From contig NW_019774303.1 in the NCBI RefSeq assembly GCF_001039355.2, positions 146,493 through 179,958 on the forward strand: DNA of 33,466 nt, in the 5' to 3' direction. Made by a program: the position numbers and the translations under genes. Numbering within the stretch: the stretch's first letter is position 1; the number at the start of each line of letters is the position of its first letter. The notes under the pieces are model-generated. The model was not told where the DNA came from. It saw only the letters and a list, made by a program, of their open reading frames with translations, and did not search any database. This DNA is from Lingula anatina (taxonomy: Eukaryota > Brachiopoda > Lingulata > Lingulida > Lingulidae). Shown one piece after another: positions 1 through 10,677 of the stretch.

Positions 1-1
1 G

Positions 2-280
2 GGTAGACGTGATGCTGCACACATTCAGGATACATGGGCCATGTTGTTTACAGATGAAGAATTACAGAGAAGATTCAGTAACATCAGTATGGTAGTGGAA
101 TTTTTTTTAGTGACTGCCATGTCTTCAGCAGTCTGTGAACGTGGATTCAGTGCAGTGAAGAGAGTGAAAACAGATAAGCGGGAGAGTTTGGCCACCAGCA
201 TGTTAGATAACCTTCTTCTCATTTCCATTGAGGGTGAATCATATGAGGCATTTGATGCAGACAAGGTGTATGACAGGTGA
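2..280 (+). mobile_element. hAT transposase, C-terminal dimerisation region (5' end off window)
   Basis: The frame is open from base 2 to the TGA at 278-280, so the fragment continues upstream of the window and the ATG at 41 is internal. The peptide carries the hAT C-terminal dimerisation signature: an SSAVCERGFSAVKRVKTD run (about residues 41-58) followed by a conserved Asp-Asn-Leu-Leu and IEG. In hAT transposases and their domesticated ZBED/ZNF862-like relatives this helix bundle drives oligomerisation of the transposase. No stop or frameshift is visible in the 92 codons, so the copy may be young or domesticated; the catalytic DDE region would lie upstream. The peptide ends in DKVYDR after the usual end of the domain. 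No terminal inverted repeat was recognised downstream. Confidence 0.85.
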
Positions 281-1820
281 CTGCATGGAGGTCAGAGACG
301 CCGTCGCGTCAATGATGATTGTGATGGGTGACTCTTCTAGAAGCTATGAAATTTGACAAGAAAGGATGACAATATTTGTACTCATTATTCTCTTTATATT
401 CTGTATTGCAGATTTGAACCATAGTCTCAGGCAATATCTCAGACATATCCAAGACTATCATTACATTTCAGATATTTCACAGAATAGAAACCCCAAACAC
501 CAGAATAAAATTGAAATGAAGAAAGACATAAACACTGTTTATTTTTTGCTTGGTAAAATTCGGCAAGTGAGTTTCCAGTTCGGGCAAGTATGGTAGAGCC
601 CTACCAAAGCATAACAACATATATCCCACTAAAAAAGATGTTAGCTCTGTTTCCCAAAACCTATCACTGTTACCACCCTCTTTAAATCTTCTTCTGAAGT
701 CAATAATCAAAAGCAAAAATGCTGACATCAGATGTGCTGCTATATATATTGGGCAGGCGATAATGAGCTCAGCATTCCCACGTGCTTCCCTGACTAACCT
801 GCATACCGAAGGATTTCAAAATCAAATAAAATATCCCATGACCATTTTACTCAGGCAATGAGACCATAAAACCAAATGTTTGTGCTCAAGAAACAATGAA
901 AATTACAGACTTAATAACATCTGTCCAAAGCTGGGGCATTATGGAGTCATGAACATACAGATCAGAGTTATGAGACTATACTACTCTAACAGTAAAAATT
1001 GTAAAAACTTAACCTCAAGTTTTGTAAACAACTTTTATCATCAAAGTATGCAGGCAGAGGAGAGACTGGAAGAATTCTTGCTCACATAAAGTATAAAATA
1101 CAATTAATAAAATTTTGGCTTAAAATATAACACTTGGATGATAACAACCTACTTAAACAAGCAAACCTACAGATGAATTACAATATTACAAATTACTCTC
1201 AACAAAAAGCTTGTCAAATCTGAAAGATGATTACTTCCCTATTCGAAACGGATTTGGAGATGTATGGTTAAAACAGAATCCTCACAAAAAATTCCTTAGC
1301 ACATTCAAAAAACACATCATCAGTGGCTTCATACAAAACTTGCACAGTTAACTTGTGGACAAATCTAAATCCAGCATCTACTGCCAATTCAAAAATACAT
1401 TTAAAAAAGAAAAAATATCTGGACGTTGTTCAAGATGATGAAAAAAGAAAAAGCCTTAGTTGTTTTCACACAAACTCCACATTGAAATAGGCAGATACAC
1501 TAAAACCACTCCTGATGCACAAACACATTTACATTGCTGCTTTAATTTGATATACTCAGGAAATACTGTAGCATCATATCAAACTGCTAACAATATCATA
1601 AAATAATCAAATCATGCTGATTTTCTAGAGGAATTCAAAACAAAAATACAGTTTATCAGTTTTAGGGTAAACAACAGATGTGTCACAAAGTGCTGACTAT
1701 GGCAATGACACTGAACAGACACAGTGATCAGAATATAGACAGACTGAAAGTGTCTGTATATAATAAATATGTGATAAAATTTGCAATTATAACTTAATGC
1801 ACTCGCAATAACAGAGACCA
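281..1820. other. No gene recognised
   Basis: AT-rich sequence directly downstream of the hAT fragment. The open frames here are short and lack domain signatures. It probably includes the 3' part of the hAT element, but no end could be defined. Confidence 0.5.
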
Positions 1821-2131
1821 TTTATAACACATCATATCTGACCTGAAATATAAATTCACATCTAAACATTTTCAATGACCTCTTGGTCTCTTCAGCTATG
1901 GCATATTGTCTACCACAATCTCACTGTATATGCTACCTCTACTAGTACTGTAAAAGTTTCCATGCATATGAGGAAAATTATTATAACACATTACAACTGA
2001 GCTGAAATATCAATTCACTCTTAAACATTTCTAATGTGTCTATTCATCTTCAGTGATAAGAGTATTGTCCAACACAATCTCCTTGCTTTATATACCCTGC
2101 CTCTATAGTTTCCATGCATATGGGAGAAATT
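1821..2131. repeat. Two diverged tandem copies of a ~155-bp unit
   Basis: 1821-1980 and 1981-2131 align in the same orientation. Shared blocks include TATAACACAT at the start, a CTGAAATAT-AATTCAC block, AAACATTT, a TCTTCAG block, CCACAATCTC/ACACAATCTC and TTTCCATGCATATG at the end. The copies sit just downstream (minus-strand sense) of the candidate exon at 2313-2147. The first copy also contains GACCTCTTGGTCT, a short match to that exon. Confidence 0.6.
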
Positions 2132-2146
2132 GATTCTTTGTGTTAC

Positions 2147-2313
2147 CTGGAACCCACATTTGTTGTGTAATTGTACTGTTCCATATAACTGGCTCCACAG
2201 GATCTGCTGTGTTTGGAAGTCTTGTTCTGGGTGGTTCTGGCAGCACTCTCTCTCACTCAGGATAAAACTGACCTCTTGGTCTGCCCGCAGCTCTTTATAG
2301 AATTCCAGAAGTG
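2147..2313 (-). CDS. Candidate internal exon, unrecognised protein
   Basis: On the minus strand a TTTTTAG acceptor precedes 167 bases (2 + 55 codons) that are fully open and end at CCAG|GTAACA. The exon is therefore phase 1 in and phase 0 out. The peptide begins LLEFYKELRADQEVSFILSE, then RECCQNHPEQ, and ends with WSQLYGTVQLHNKCGFQ. There is no in-frame ATG, as expected for an internal exon. The composition (Glu, Gln, Asp, aromatic and Cys rich) looks like real protein. The incoming phase matches the outgoing phase of the candidate exon at 5008-4861, making them plausible consecutive exons. I do not recognise the family. A chance open frame with splice-like ends is possible. Confidence 0.5.
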
Positions 2314-2835
2314 CTAAAAATATAGATGAAATGAGTATAACAGTTTGCAGTGCAACTGGATCATCTCTTCATTATAGTGCAAACTATTATTAGGAACCAT
2401 TTAATGATACACTATTCATATATAGGATGCTTTTGTAAAATGCATAAATTCATTCTTGCATCATACTTGATATTTATTTCTGAATAATGCTCACATGTGA
2501 TGGTGATCAAATTAAAATGTGTTTATTTTGTGTTTTGTATGTACAAGATGAATTGGTTCAAATTCTTAACAAATGACAGGTGTGATTAATAAAAACAATT
2601 AATGACCATAAAATTTAAATTTATATTACAGTCAAAGCAGTGAAACATTAATTTTATTCATAATAATCCATGCATTCCACATTGAAATAATCATTCCCCC
2701 CCCCCCCCCCAAAAAAGTTACAATTTTGTGTCTCTACACAAAAGAAAGAGGGGAAATGAATTACCTATCAATCTTTACTTGTTTAAAAAAAACAAACAAA
2801 AAAACAGCCATACATTTTGTCTACTATTTCCAAGA
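2314..2835. other. Intergenic or intronic; poly-C tract
   Basis: AT-rich sequence with a 14-15 base poly-C run at about 2696-2710 followed by A-rich sequence. No exon signature was found. Confidence 0.5.
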
Positions 2836-2925
2836 GGTCCAGTTATCTGTTTACAATGGTTGTCCGGTCTCTGGCTGTTCATTCATCCTAAAACTTGCCA
2901 CATCCCGTGTCTTGCACAACTGGGT
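2836..2925 (+). pseudogene. Inverted, degraded relic of the exon at 5008-4861
   Basis: Read on the plus strand this gives VYNGCPVSGCSFILKLA then RVLHNWVR. The minus-strand exon at 5008-4861 gives PYNGFLEGVVVITISDNVLN, LAKYRVLYTWIR. The match also holds at DNA level: TCCTAAAACTTGCCA here against TCCTAAATCTTGCCA there, with the shared CGTGT following. The relic is in the opposite orientation and lies within the presumed intron between the two candidate exons. Its homology fades after the tryptophan. Confidence 0.55.
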
Positions 2926-3241
2926 GAGATGAAGATGTTCCTGTTGCTGCCTTTTTATGTCTGCTTCATATAAAATACATGTCCCCCATGTTCAGCCCCA
3001 TGTAAAGTCAGTTCACCTAGAAGAAACCATGCTGTATGGAGACTGGGGCTGGAAAAAGAGAGAAGATTATATTAATGAAGTAACATATATTATCTTAATA
3101 AAAAGACAGAACCATGACAGTCCACAAGAGCCAGAAGATTAATTAACCTACAATATACCAAATGTCCACCTAATATGACAGACATCACAGTGATGGTGAC
3201 TGAACAGAGATAAGTTTTAAATGTCTTTTGGAGGCTGCAGN

Positions 3242-3371
3242 CACATTGCAATATTGAAATATTTGTTTTGGTTAATTCTCACTCTTCTGATGATCAGTTT
3301 CCCATACACTTGACACTTAAAAAAAGACTCAGATAACTGATCAGCTTATCACAGATTTTTATTTTTGTTAA
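3242..3371. repeat. Segment shared with 5162-5290, ending in the 194-bp satellite
   Basis: This block begins with a ~60-base stretch (ACATTGCAATATTGAAATAT onward) repeated almost exactly at 5162-5222. It ends in the satellite core ATCAGCTTATCACAG followed by TTTTTATT, where the Harbinger-like element interrupts it at a TAA. A single N lies at 3241. Confidence 0.7.
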
Positions 3372-4516
3372 GGCCACACTTTTTTATTTTTATGGATGAC
3401 ATCCTCTGGGGACCCCGAAATCGGTGCGAGAGGGCGAAAAAAAAAAAAAAAAACAGTCTAAAAAAAAAATGCTGCTTAAGTAAAGGAATGCTGTCAGTAC
3501 ACAGCTGGAAACACAAATTTACCACAGAAACACGCATCAAACTAACAATATGTCTTTATCCATGCTCTCAAAAGATTAAAGCATTGTGAATACTTCGTAG
3601 AAAGGTTAAAAAAGTCATGAATAGACGGGCCCGTAGCCAGGGGGTTCGAAAGAACCACCAAAGAACCACCCCTTTTGTTGGGAAAAGGTCCACTCTGGGT
3701 AAAATTTGATCTAGATACATTAAGTTTTTATGGAAAATTGTCCACTTTTTCAAAAAAAGACCCCCCCCCCCTTTTGCAATTGCTGGCTACGGGCCTGATA
3801 GACATGCTGCATATTACCCAATCTATTTAAGGTTATTTCATGCATTTTGTTGGTATAACAATCAATAAAACAAATATCAAACAAACAGCATGTCTTTATT
3901 TGTACTCTCAGAATATTAAAGCAGAAATGAAATGTTAAAAAATGATGCAAAGATATGCTTAATACTACCAATACTATAAAAGGTCATTCGGTCGATGCCA
4001 TTTGGTCTACTTTGACTCACAAGAAGCAGCCAAACTGTCGGGTGGCCTGACCGACCTACAGCCCACCAAATACCTCGACGCCCTGTCGACCCTTTTTTTT
4101 CACTACAAAAAAAAACCTGGTATGTGTTGCTTTGGACAGAATATCACTGAAATTTTCCGGGCGATAATTGCTGGCCGCCGCCAGCCTTTCGCATAATTGT
4201 AAAAAAGTGGATATCTCCATGCCCAATATCAATGGCATAACAATCCAAAACGACGGCCCCGTTCTCTTTATGACTTTATATAATTAATTGTCCTGTAATT
4301 TGAAAGTAATCCTAGAGATGAATTTGATGGCAAAGCGGGCATATTTCCACGTGGCAGTAATACGCATGCGCAGAAAGCACATTTTCCGGCGTTTGCGACA
4401 ACCGACTTCGATGGGGGGGGGGGGGATGATTTTTTTTTTTTTTTTTTTTTTTTTGAAAACGGACGAAAATCGGTGCGCGCGCAGGATGTCATCCATAAAA
4501 TTAAAAAAGTGTGGCC
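3372..4516. mobile_element. Non-autonomous PIF/Harbinger-like DNA transposon, 1145 bp
   Basis: The two ends are a 34-bp inverted repeat with one mismatch: 3372-3405 begins GGCCACACTTTTTTA, and 4483-4516 is its reverse complement ending GTGTGGCC. Directly outside lie TAA (3369-3371) and TAA (4517-4519), a 3-bp target duplication. A TWA target and a GG-rich terminus are hallmarks of PIF/Harbinger. The target is the 194-bp satellite, whose intact copies read TTGTTAAGCATC, so the empty site is known within this window. No transposase frame is visible. The interior has homopolymer tracts, a nested hAT-like MITE (about 3626-3797) and a ~43-bp internal direct repeat (about 3541-3583 and 3880-3923). 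Confidence 0.8.
3626..3797. mobile_element. hAT-like MITE nested in the Harbinger-like element, ~170 bp
   Basis: A 15-bp terminal inverted repeat, CGGGCCCGTAGCCAG on the left and CTGGCTACGGGCCTG on the right, differs at one base from a perfect CAGGCCCGTAGCCAG pair. ATAGA lies immediately outside both ends, a 5-bp direct repeat (6 bp if the first C is counted as target). CAGG ends are typical of hAT elements, although the canonical hAT duplication is 8 bp. The interior holds a poly-C run and no coding capacity. Confidence 0.6.
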
Positions 4517-4518
4517 TA

Positions 4519-4852
4519 AGCATCATTTGTACAAATTTCAGAAATATTGGACCAGATTTGACAAAATTATTAGCGTTTAACTATTTCAAGTCCTGCAATT
4601 TCCCAGTCTTTTCAATGTAATTTTTAGTTTTCCCAGATATATTGTCTTAAAAAACACTTTTCATTAGTCACAGTCAACTGATCAGCTTATCACATATTTT
4701 CATTGTTGTTAAGCATCATTTGTACAAATTTCAGAAATATAAGACCAGATTTGACAAAATTATTAACATTTAACTATTTTAAGTCACTGAATTTGCTAGT
4801 CTTTTCAATGTAATTTTCAGTTCTTTCAATTACATTGTTGTTTTTCCAGAGT
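4519..4852. repeat. 194-bp satellite, ~1.7 monomers
   Basis: The motif AGCATCATTTGTACAAATTT occurs at 4519 and again at 4712, a 193-base period. It is the same monomer as in the array at 32505-33466. This is the right-hand part of the satellite split by the Harbinger-like element. Confidence 0.85.
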
Positions 4853-4860
4853 ACCCTTAC

Positions 4861-5008
4861 CATGACAAAGCAGGCAGTGAAAGACAGCACCAAGAGCAGC
4901 ACTATGTCTTATCCATGTGTAAAGTACACGATATTTGGCAAGATTTAGGACATTGTCAGATATTGTGATAACAACAACCCCTTCCAGAAACCCATTGTAA
5001 GGAGTAAT
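4861..5008 (-). CDS. Candidate internal exon, unrecognised protein
   Basis: On the minus strand a pyrimidine-rich stretch and CATGCAG acceptor precede 148 open bases (49 codons + 1) ending at TCATG|GTAAGG. The exon is phase 0 in and phase 1 out. The peptide reads ITPYNGFLEGVVVITISDN, then LNLAKYRVLYTWIRHSAALG, then AVFHCLLCH. A diverged copy in the opposite orientation at 2836-2925 keeps the YNG, L-LA and RVL-W-R positions, which favours real coding ancestry. Joining to 2313-2147 would create an Ala codon across the splice (G|CA). The family is not recognised, and no further exons upstream were found. Confidence 0.5.
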
Positions 5009-5161
5009 CTGCATGTAGGATTGGTAGTAAGGAGAATATTTGTATAGGTATATATACTGTTTTCCCGATGACAGTTACAGGTAATTTGCAACCTCTTACA
5101 CAAACAACCTCAAATCATCAACAACCTCAATCACATTTGCTGTTTTCTTTCAGAGTAAATA

Positions 5162-5400
5162 ATACATTGCAATATTGAAATATTTGTTTTTGTTAATTCT
5201 CACTCTTCTGATGATCAATTTCAAAAAAAAAATTACACTTAAGAAAAGTCAGACAACTTATCAGCTTATCACAGTTTTTTATTGTTGTAAAGCTTAATTT
5301 GTACAAATATCAGAAACATTGGACTAGATTTGACTAGTCTTTTCTGTGTTATTTTCAGTCTTTCTCTTGGTTTTTTTTTTCCAGAGTATCCTTTCCATAC
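5162..5400. repeat. Second copy of the 3242/4519 duplicated block
   Basis: This contains the ~60-base block seen at 3242, then the satellite core (TATCAGCTTATCACAG), a shortened monomer, and a TTTTCCAGAGTA-CC-T-CCAT segment that matches 4853-4864. On the minus strand that segment corresponds to the exon end and intron start of the candidate exon at 5008-4861. Here the donor GT is GA, so the copy looks dead. Confidence 0.6.
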
Positions 5401-7159
5401 TCTCCCTGTCTGTGGATGGCTAATTCATATTGAAAAAGAAGGTTTTTACAAGAACAGTTGCACAGCCACTATGATTGTAGTGACATCTGTGTCTGTACAT
5501 ATCCAAAAATTAATACACAAATAATTACATAAATGAATTTATATATCAATCTATATGTATTCTGTATTTTGTGGATAGTTCAAGTGAAAAAGAAAAGGAA
5601 ACTTAGGTGAAAAATGTAAAGGCATTTAAGTTTTAATTACAGTTAATCTAAATTGCTTCACAGTTCAGACAACAGTATGTAATATCAACAAAACATAAAC
5701 ATACCTAAACTTCAAAGGCATGCAAACTTTATTAAGTAATACCGTTCACAAAAAAAAAAGTTTTTCTGACTAACAAAATAATATAAATGCAAAATTTGTA
5801 AAGTTAATGATGAAATCATACATAACTGACTAAAAAAGTTTATATAATCACTGTCAGGTTGAAATTGAAACATTTTGTTTTTCATTTTTCAGGCAATTGA
5901 GAAGTTGGCAAGCACGACTGCACCAAATTCTTTCACAGCAAATATAAAAACCCAGATTAAGTTCAACTTAATTCGTGCATTATAATTATGATAACTGCTG
6001 TTTTGGTGGTATAGTAGTATTTATTACATTTTTGAGTTGTTTACAAAGTATTTATTGGAAAGTATAATTTATTGGAAAGTATGATTTGTTATCCCTTGAC
6101 AATATTCTTAGCATTTTTATAAGCTTCATGACTTTTATTGCCAGAAAACTCCATTCTGGTGGACTTTATTATTTAATAAAGGTGGCTGCCATGAGCTCAA
6201 TGAAGAATGCAGAAAAGGGAAACATCATATTCCATTTAAAATTTCAATCAGTGCCATCAACTGGCTTACGTAATCAGGAATCTATAAAAAGTAAAGTCAT
6301 CCTTTCAGACCAAATATTTTCATTTGTCAGTTTATACTAATGATAACTATATGAGTATGGCAAATTACCTAAAAAGTAACTGTCACGATAGTAAGACTTA
6401 AATCTTTATTCCTGGCAAGTGAATTGTGCAGAAATTTAAAATTGTTCTGTTGATGTTTTTTTTTTTTTTTTTTTTTTTTNAAAGAGTATTTCTTGTTTCT
6501 GAGTTTGTACATGCAGTATTATGTATGTTCTTCATTATTTCACTGTAATAAAGGATGTTCTTTGGGGAAAAATGTATGTTGAATTGTTGCTCTTTTTTCC
6601 TTTAATCTTTTTCCTTTCACTTAACTTTTTAGAAAGAAAAACTTCAATAAATGTTATGAAAAAATGGAATCATATCAGTAAGTACATTTTCCAATTAAAA
6701 ATATACAAATTTAAAAATTCTGATTACCTCCAAGTTAATGGATTATGGTTTCTTTTATGAAATGCTTTGCTAAAAGATCATTTCTATAATTAAATAGTAT
6801 TTTTGATAACAGATAACTGTGCATGCTTTTTCTGTAGATTTGTGCTGTGTCTGCTCCAATCAGTTTACTTCAAATAATATTAAATACTTTTAAACAATTT
6901 TATTTCATTTTTTTTTCTTGGTGTGAGGAGCCTTTTTATATAAATTGTTATTATTATATTTTTCAAATTTGCTTACAGTACATTTAAATGACCCCAAAAA
7001 TGTCAGTTGTTAGTCTTCCTGTAAAATTTCCACTGTAATTTCTCTTACAAGCATTTATTTTAGACACACTTACAATATTGTATCAGTGTTTGGTCGTTTT
7101 TGCTCATTTTTATTTATTTCCTAGTTTTTCCCTTTCGTTTTTGATCTTTTCCTTACGTC
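5401..7159. other. No gene recognised
   Basis: AT-rich sequence with a poly-T run ending in a single N at 6480. The open frames (for example 6086-6340 and 6521-6760 on plus) have no domain signature and low-complexity composition. Confidence 0.45.
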
Positions 7160-7355
7160 ATCCCGATTACTCACTGCATAGGTGACTCCTACTAAAGCTG
7201 CTAAACGATAGTTAATTACCCCCTAACAGCTTCAGTTGGCGTTGCAGATATCAGAGCTGAAAGCAATTTAGCGAGTAACCCCTCGGAGATGTGCCGAGCC
7301 TGCGAGATCGATCTAGGTATGGGAACGGGTTTTAGGAATATGTAGTTACCGAGCG
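7160..7355 (+). repeat. Dispersed repeat R1, copy 1
   Basis: This is a diverged direct copy of 17925-18085. Aligned blocks include CTACTAAAGCT/CTACTACAAGCT, GGCTGACAGC-ATTTAGCG with its AACCCCT neighbour, GATCGATCTA/GGTCGATCTA, and a GGGAACGGGTTTTAGG/AGAATGGGGTGTTAGG end. It is probably a DNA-transposon terminus, because the second copy runs straight into the TTAGGG-type terminal repeat. No coding capacity is seen. Confidence 0.55.
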
Positions 7356-9191
7356 TCGACGAATAAATCAGAACCGTGGAATCTTTGAATTGCGTTGTGC
7401 GCTAAACAAGTCGAACACGTATTGCCTTATTTTGGGACTACGCTTGCATACGAAATTTAAATATATATTTGAATTAGGATATTCATACCATATGTATAAA
7501 AAGGTTCATTACACACTGTAGAATAAAATTCTCCCTCTACTGTTTTACACCCTCCCCCCTCCCCCGTTCAAGACAAAATCCTGGACTTTCTATGTTTATA
7601 ACCACGCTAACTATCGAACAGCTTTGTTTAAAGATGACATGAGGAGTGTCTTCTCTCTTTGTCGACGAAGATTCTACTGTGTTTTGAATAAGGCTGGCGA
7701 TAACTGGTGCTTCACGACGACCATAAATTTTTAACCACGTTCGGTTTTTGTTTTTGTTGCACCAGAATTGACACGCTCATCTATTTCGTGTATTTATATA
7801 TTTATTATTAAAATAGGAGGTTAATTTGGACACAGGTAAGTGTTTAGTCTCTGTCTGTAGTTAAAAACATTAAAATATCAGTCACACATTTTTTTAGAAA
7901 CTGGAAAAAGTAAGTACAAGTACACTTTCAGTTGAAAAACCAAAGTAAAAAAAAATGACAATTTATTGCATTTGGATTGTGTAGAAAAATAAAAACTGTA
8001 ACCTTCCTTGAGTTTGACTTTCTTGATCATTTTTCACAATTTCTTTATAATTTGCGTAATCTTCTTATCTAAAACTTATTTTCGAACTGGCCATTCAGTA
8101 AGGAAGATTTTTAACTAATGAAAGTTATGGAAATTTTCTAGCAGTTAAATACCACATCTTCACCGCGATCTAACGTTAAACAAAATCTCTCTCTCTCTCT
8201 CTTTCAAAATCAACAAAGTCACAGACAAAATTATGGCACGCCAAACCGGAAAAAATTCAAGACGGGAAATCTTAAGATTTGCCATTTGTAAGCCGTTGGC
8301 ATGAAACCAAGGGTCTCCAATAATGGTCAAAACAGAACTGTTTAGTTTTCGTGCAAGTCTTTTCCAGATAAACATGACCTGCTTACGGACGACATGGAAA
8401 AATGATTTTAAAAATTTCCTTCACTTTTATGTTGTTTCCATATTTCTATGTATCCTCTGACGTCAGAATGTTATGTTATTTCTACATTACATGAAACCAT
8501 AATTGCGCGTTTGTGGTTTGTTTAAAGTACTGTTAAGGTTATATTTATCTTAACATTTTCATACTGAAATCAACCATGCTCGTTGTTATATGGTAAGTAA
8601 AATGGCGTAACGTCTCAAGAAATAAATAAATATTGTACATAGTCCAAGAATCTCTGCCCTCTTTAGTCACGATTTTACCTGAGACCACGCCCTTTGCCTT
8701 GTGGCATTTTCTGCATGATTCCAATGAATTTTATTTGGTGTTCATGCAATCGATTCGCATTCAAGTGAAGTCCGTCGCATTTAATTTTTGAATTATAATA
8801 GATGTAATAAGAAATCAAAAACGAACAATTCCTTTAAGGACAATTAGTTTGAATTTAACAAACACACCTTTTATATGTCCCTCATACATATACAATAGAC
8901 GTGTAAAACTACCATCTCTGTCATTAATTGTTATTAAACTCATCACGCACTTTTGTCAGTAGCAGGAGATATCTTTGATTATGTACATCAGATTACCTTA
9001 TCGAAATATAATAGAAATAGAGCGTTACGTTTAATAAAATGCTTACTGGAAAAAATTCAAAATACAGAACAAATCTGCACAAACTTGTAGAGAATTTGAC
9101 TAATATCACGGATTGTTTTATTGGGCAGTCGGGAGGAGAGGGGTCTGGTGTCGGTTCGGGCCGTTTTTGGCAACGATTCGATAAAATGTAA
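7356..9191. other. No gene recognised; 5' flank of split tRNA
   Basis: AT-rich sequence with a (CT)n tract at about 8186-8203. No convincing exon was found. The last ~70 bases before the tRNA are GC-richer. Confidence 0.45.
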
Positions 9192-9238
9192 GCATCGGTG
9201 GTTCAGTGGTAGAATGCTCGCCTGCCACGCGGGCGGCC
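9192..9238 (+). tRNA. tRNA-Gly(GCC), 5' 47 bases of a split gene
   Basis: This matches eukaryotic tRNA-Gly(GCC) from base 1: acceptor strand GCATCGG, the D arm with the A box (TGGTTCAGTGGTAGAA), and the anticodon arm CTCGC-CTGCCAC-GCGGG with anticodon GCC. It then reads CGGCC and stops one base into the T stem. What follows (TACCCTCTACC) is unrelated to tRNA. The missing T arm and acceptor 3' strand are at 18401-18423. The half alone lacks the B box and cannot be a working Pol III gene. Confidence 0.9.
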
Positions 9239-9312
9239 TACCCTCTACCAGGGCGAGTGATAGATTTTTTACAGATATTCACAGATATGTCTCTAGCTAG
9301 AAAGATGGTCAT
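9239..9312 (+). repeat. 74-bp direct repeat, copy 1
   Basis: It starts TACCCTCTACCAGGGCGAG exactly at the tRNA break and ends GATGGTCATT. The copy at 17790-17863 differs at one base (AAAG here, ATAG there). The preceding sequence differs between copies, so TACCCTCT looks like a real element end. Confidence 0.8.
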
Positions 9313-9370
9313 TTAGGGCTCAACTCACCCTGTTGAGAAATCTCAAGGCTGATTACATGGCTGATAGTTG
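9313..9370 (+). repeat. 58-bp terminal inverted repeat, left
   Basis: It starts TTAGGGCTCAACTCACCC and ends GGCTGATAGTTG. The reverse complement is at 18341-18398 with a single mismatch (GTTG/ATTG). It contains a small hairpin, CTCAAC-TCACCCT-GTTGAG. Confidence 0.85.
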
Positions 9371-9719
9371 CAATTTAATTAATATTTTTTTATCTGCGGC
9401 ACAGCTAATCGGGTCAATTAATTTCAAAGTTATAACGTTTCGCAATCTGTAACACCTGGCGAAATTTAGCTAGCTGAATCAAAGTAGGTAGTAATGTGCT
9501 GACCCCTATTGCCCATAGAAAGTGTTAGCTAGCAAATAGTTTTCTTTGATTGCTTTTTAACGACATTCCTGGGGGTGGCTTAAATTTCACTGCACATCTC
9601 ATTCCTTTGTCTGATCTAGAGGAGAAAACGTGTTTTCACAATACTAGCAGTTTTTTACACCTTTTTGTACACCTTTGTGAAACCTGTCTGATCAGGAATG
9701 TAAGTAAAATTGTTTTTTA

Positions 9720-9750
<31 letters not shown>

Positions 9751-10677
9751 GTTTGTTTGTAACTAGAGAGAAATTAAGATGCGCTTAGTTAAGTGAATTG
9801 TTGTTTTTGGCTTGCTTTGAGTTTAACGCTTACTGAGAAGCCGTTTGACCCACATTGATTTTAATTGATTTATCTACACTGTACTAGTTCTTTGCTGTGA
9901 CATTTAATGGTTTTTATGACACACCTTGTCTTATGTGGTAGAATTTTTATAAGTAAAACATGTTTAAGGTTCAGTTAGATATTCTGAAGGAGTAATGCAC
10001 CGCATGCTTTCTCTGCTGTCTCATGTTACACAAATTGTGCTAGTTGTCTCAAAGATGTTGGGTGCCTGAATTGTGCCATATTGTGCTATTGCAGATTTCT
10101 CAATTACAGCATTCTAGATTATTCCCATTGTAATTAATGCATTAAAGTAGTTAAATATTTTATTTATTTATTTATTTAATTTTTTATTTCAGTTAAAACC
10201 GTCGGCGTCGGCGTCGTCGTTGTCGTTGATGAGTATTTTACAACTGGTATAGACAATAGAGAAGAATAAACCACTTGTATCACCCCAACAAGACTCTATA
10301 TTCCTTTTTTAGCACTACGTGTGTTACTTAATCCTAAGCGAGACTCTTTTTTTTTCTTGGGGGGGGGGGGACTGGACAAAAGAAATATATATACACGTAC
10401 AAGAAGAAAACAGAGAACAGGCGAAAAAAGACCAAGCTCCGTTCTCAATAAAACTATGGTTTTCGGGGTTTTGCGTCCGCTAAAAGGCAAGTGCAAAACG
10501 CCAACTGTAAGAGAAACAGCGAATAACTGACCTTCCAGAAGACGGTCAGATTTTCAAGTTTACATTGACGGGTATCTAATTTTTTTCTGTCGGAAGACGG
10601 TCAAAATGGAGGATGGTTCAACAAAGATAATTTGGAAGACTGTCAGAAAATATTTCTAGCTCCGCCCCTGGTACTGG
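9371..10677. other. No gene recognised; simple repeats and transposon debris
   Basis: It holds a poly-T run near 9726-9751, TTTA repeats at about 10157-10175, a GTCGGC/GTCGTC repeat at 10200-10228, and a poly-G run at 10361-10372. Three spaced copies of a GGAAGACNGTCA-like motif lie at about 10537, 10590 and 10634. CCGCCCCTG at 10662-10670 resembles a hAT end (CAGGGGCGG reversed), but no partner end was found. Confidence 0.45.

Noticed and set aside
25-264. 79-codon minus-strand frame
   Set aside because: It is the antisense of the hAT transposase domain, which has the recognisable family motif.
3349-3589. Overlapping frames on both strands with poly-Lys or poly-Phe
   Set aside because: These are translations of poly-A/poly-T runs inside the Harbinger-like inverted repeat.
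4002-4196. 64-codon frame inside the Harbinger-like element, with a YFDSQEAAKLSGGLTDLQPT stretch
   Set aside because: It is interrupted by homopolymers and unlike a Harbinger transposase or MYB-like protein; captured sequence is possible but unsupported.
4850-5014. Plus-strand frame EYPYHDKAGSERQHQ
   Set aside because: It is antisense to the better-supported minus-strand exon, whose inverted paralogue at 2836 confirms the strand.
10340-10672. Complete hAT MITE ending at CCGCCCCTG with target GTACTGGA
   Set aside because: The only candidate left flank (GGACTGGA near 10371) is not followed by a CAGGGGCGG-type end.
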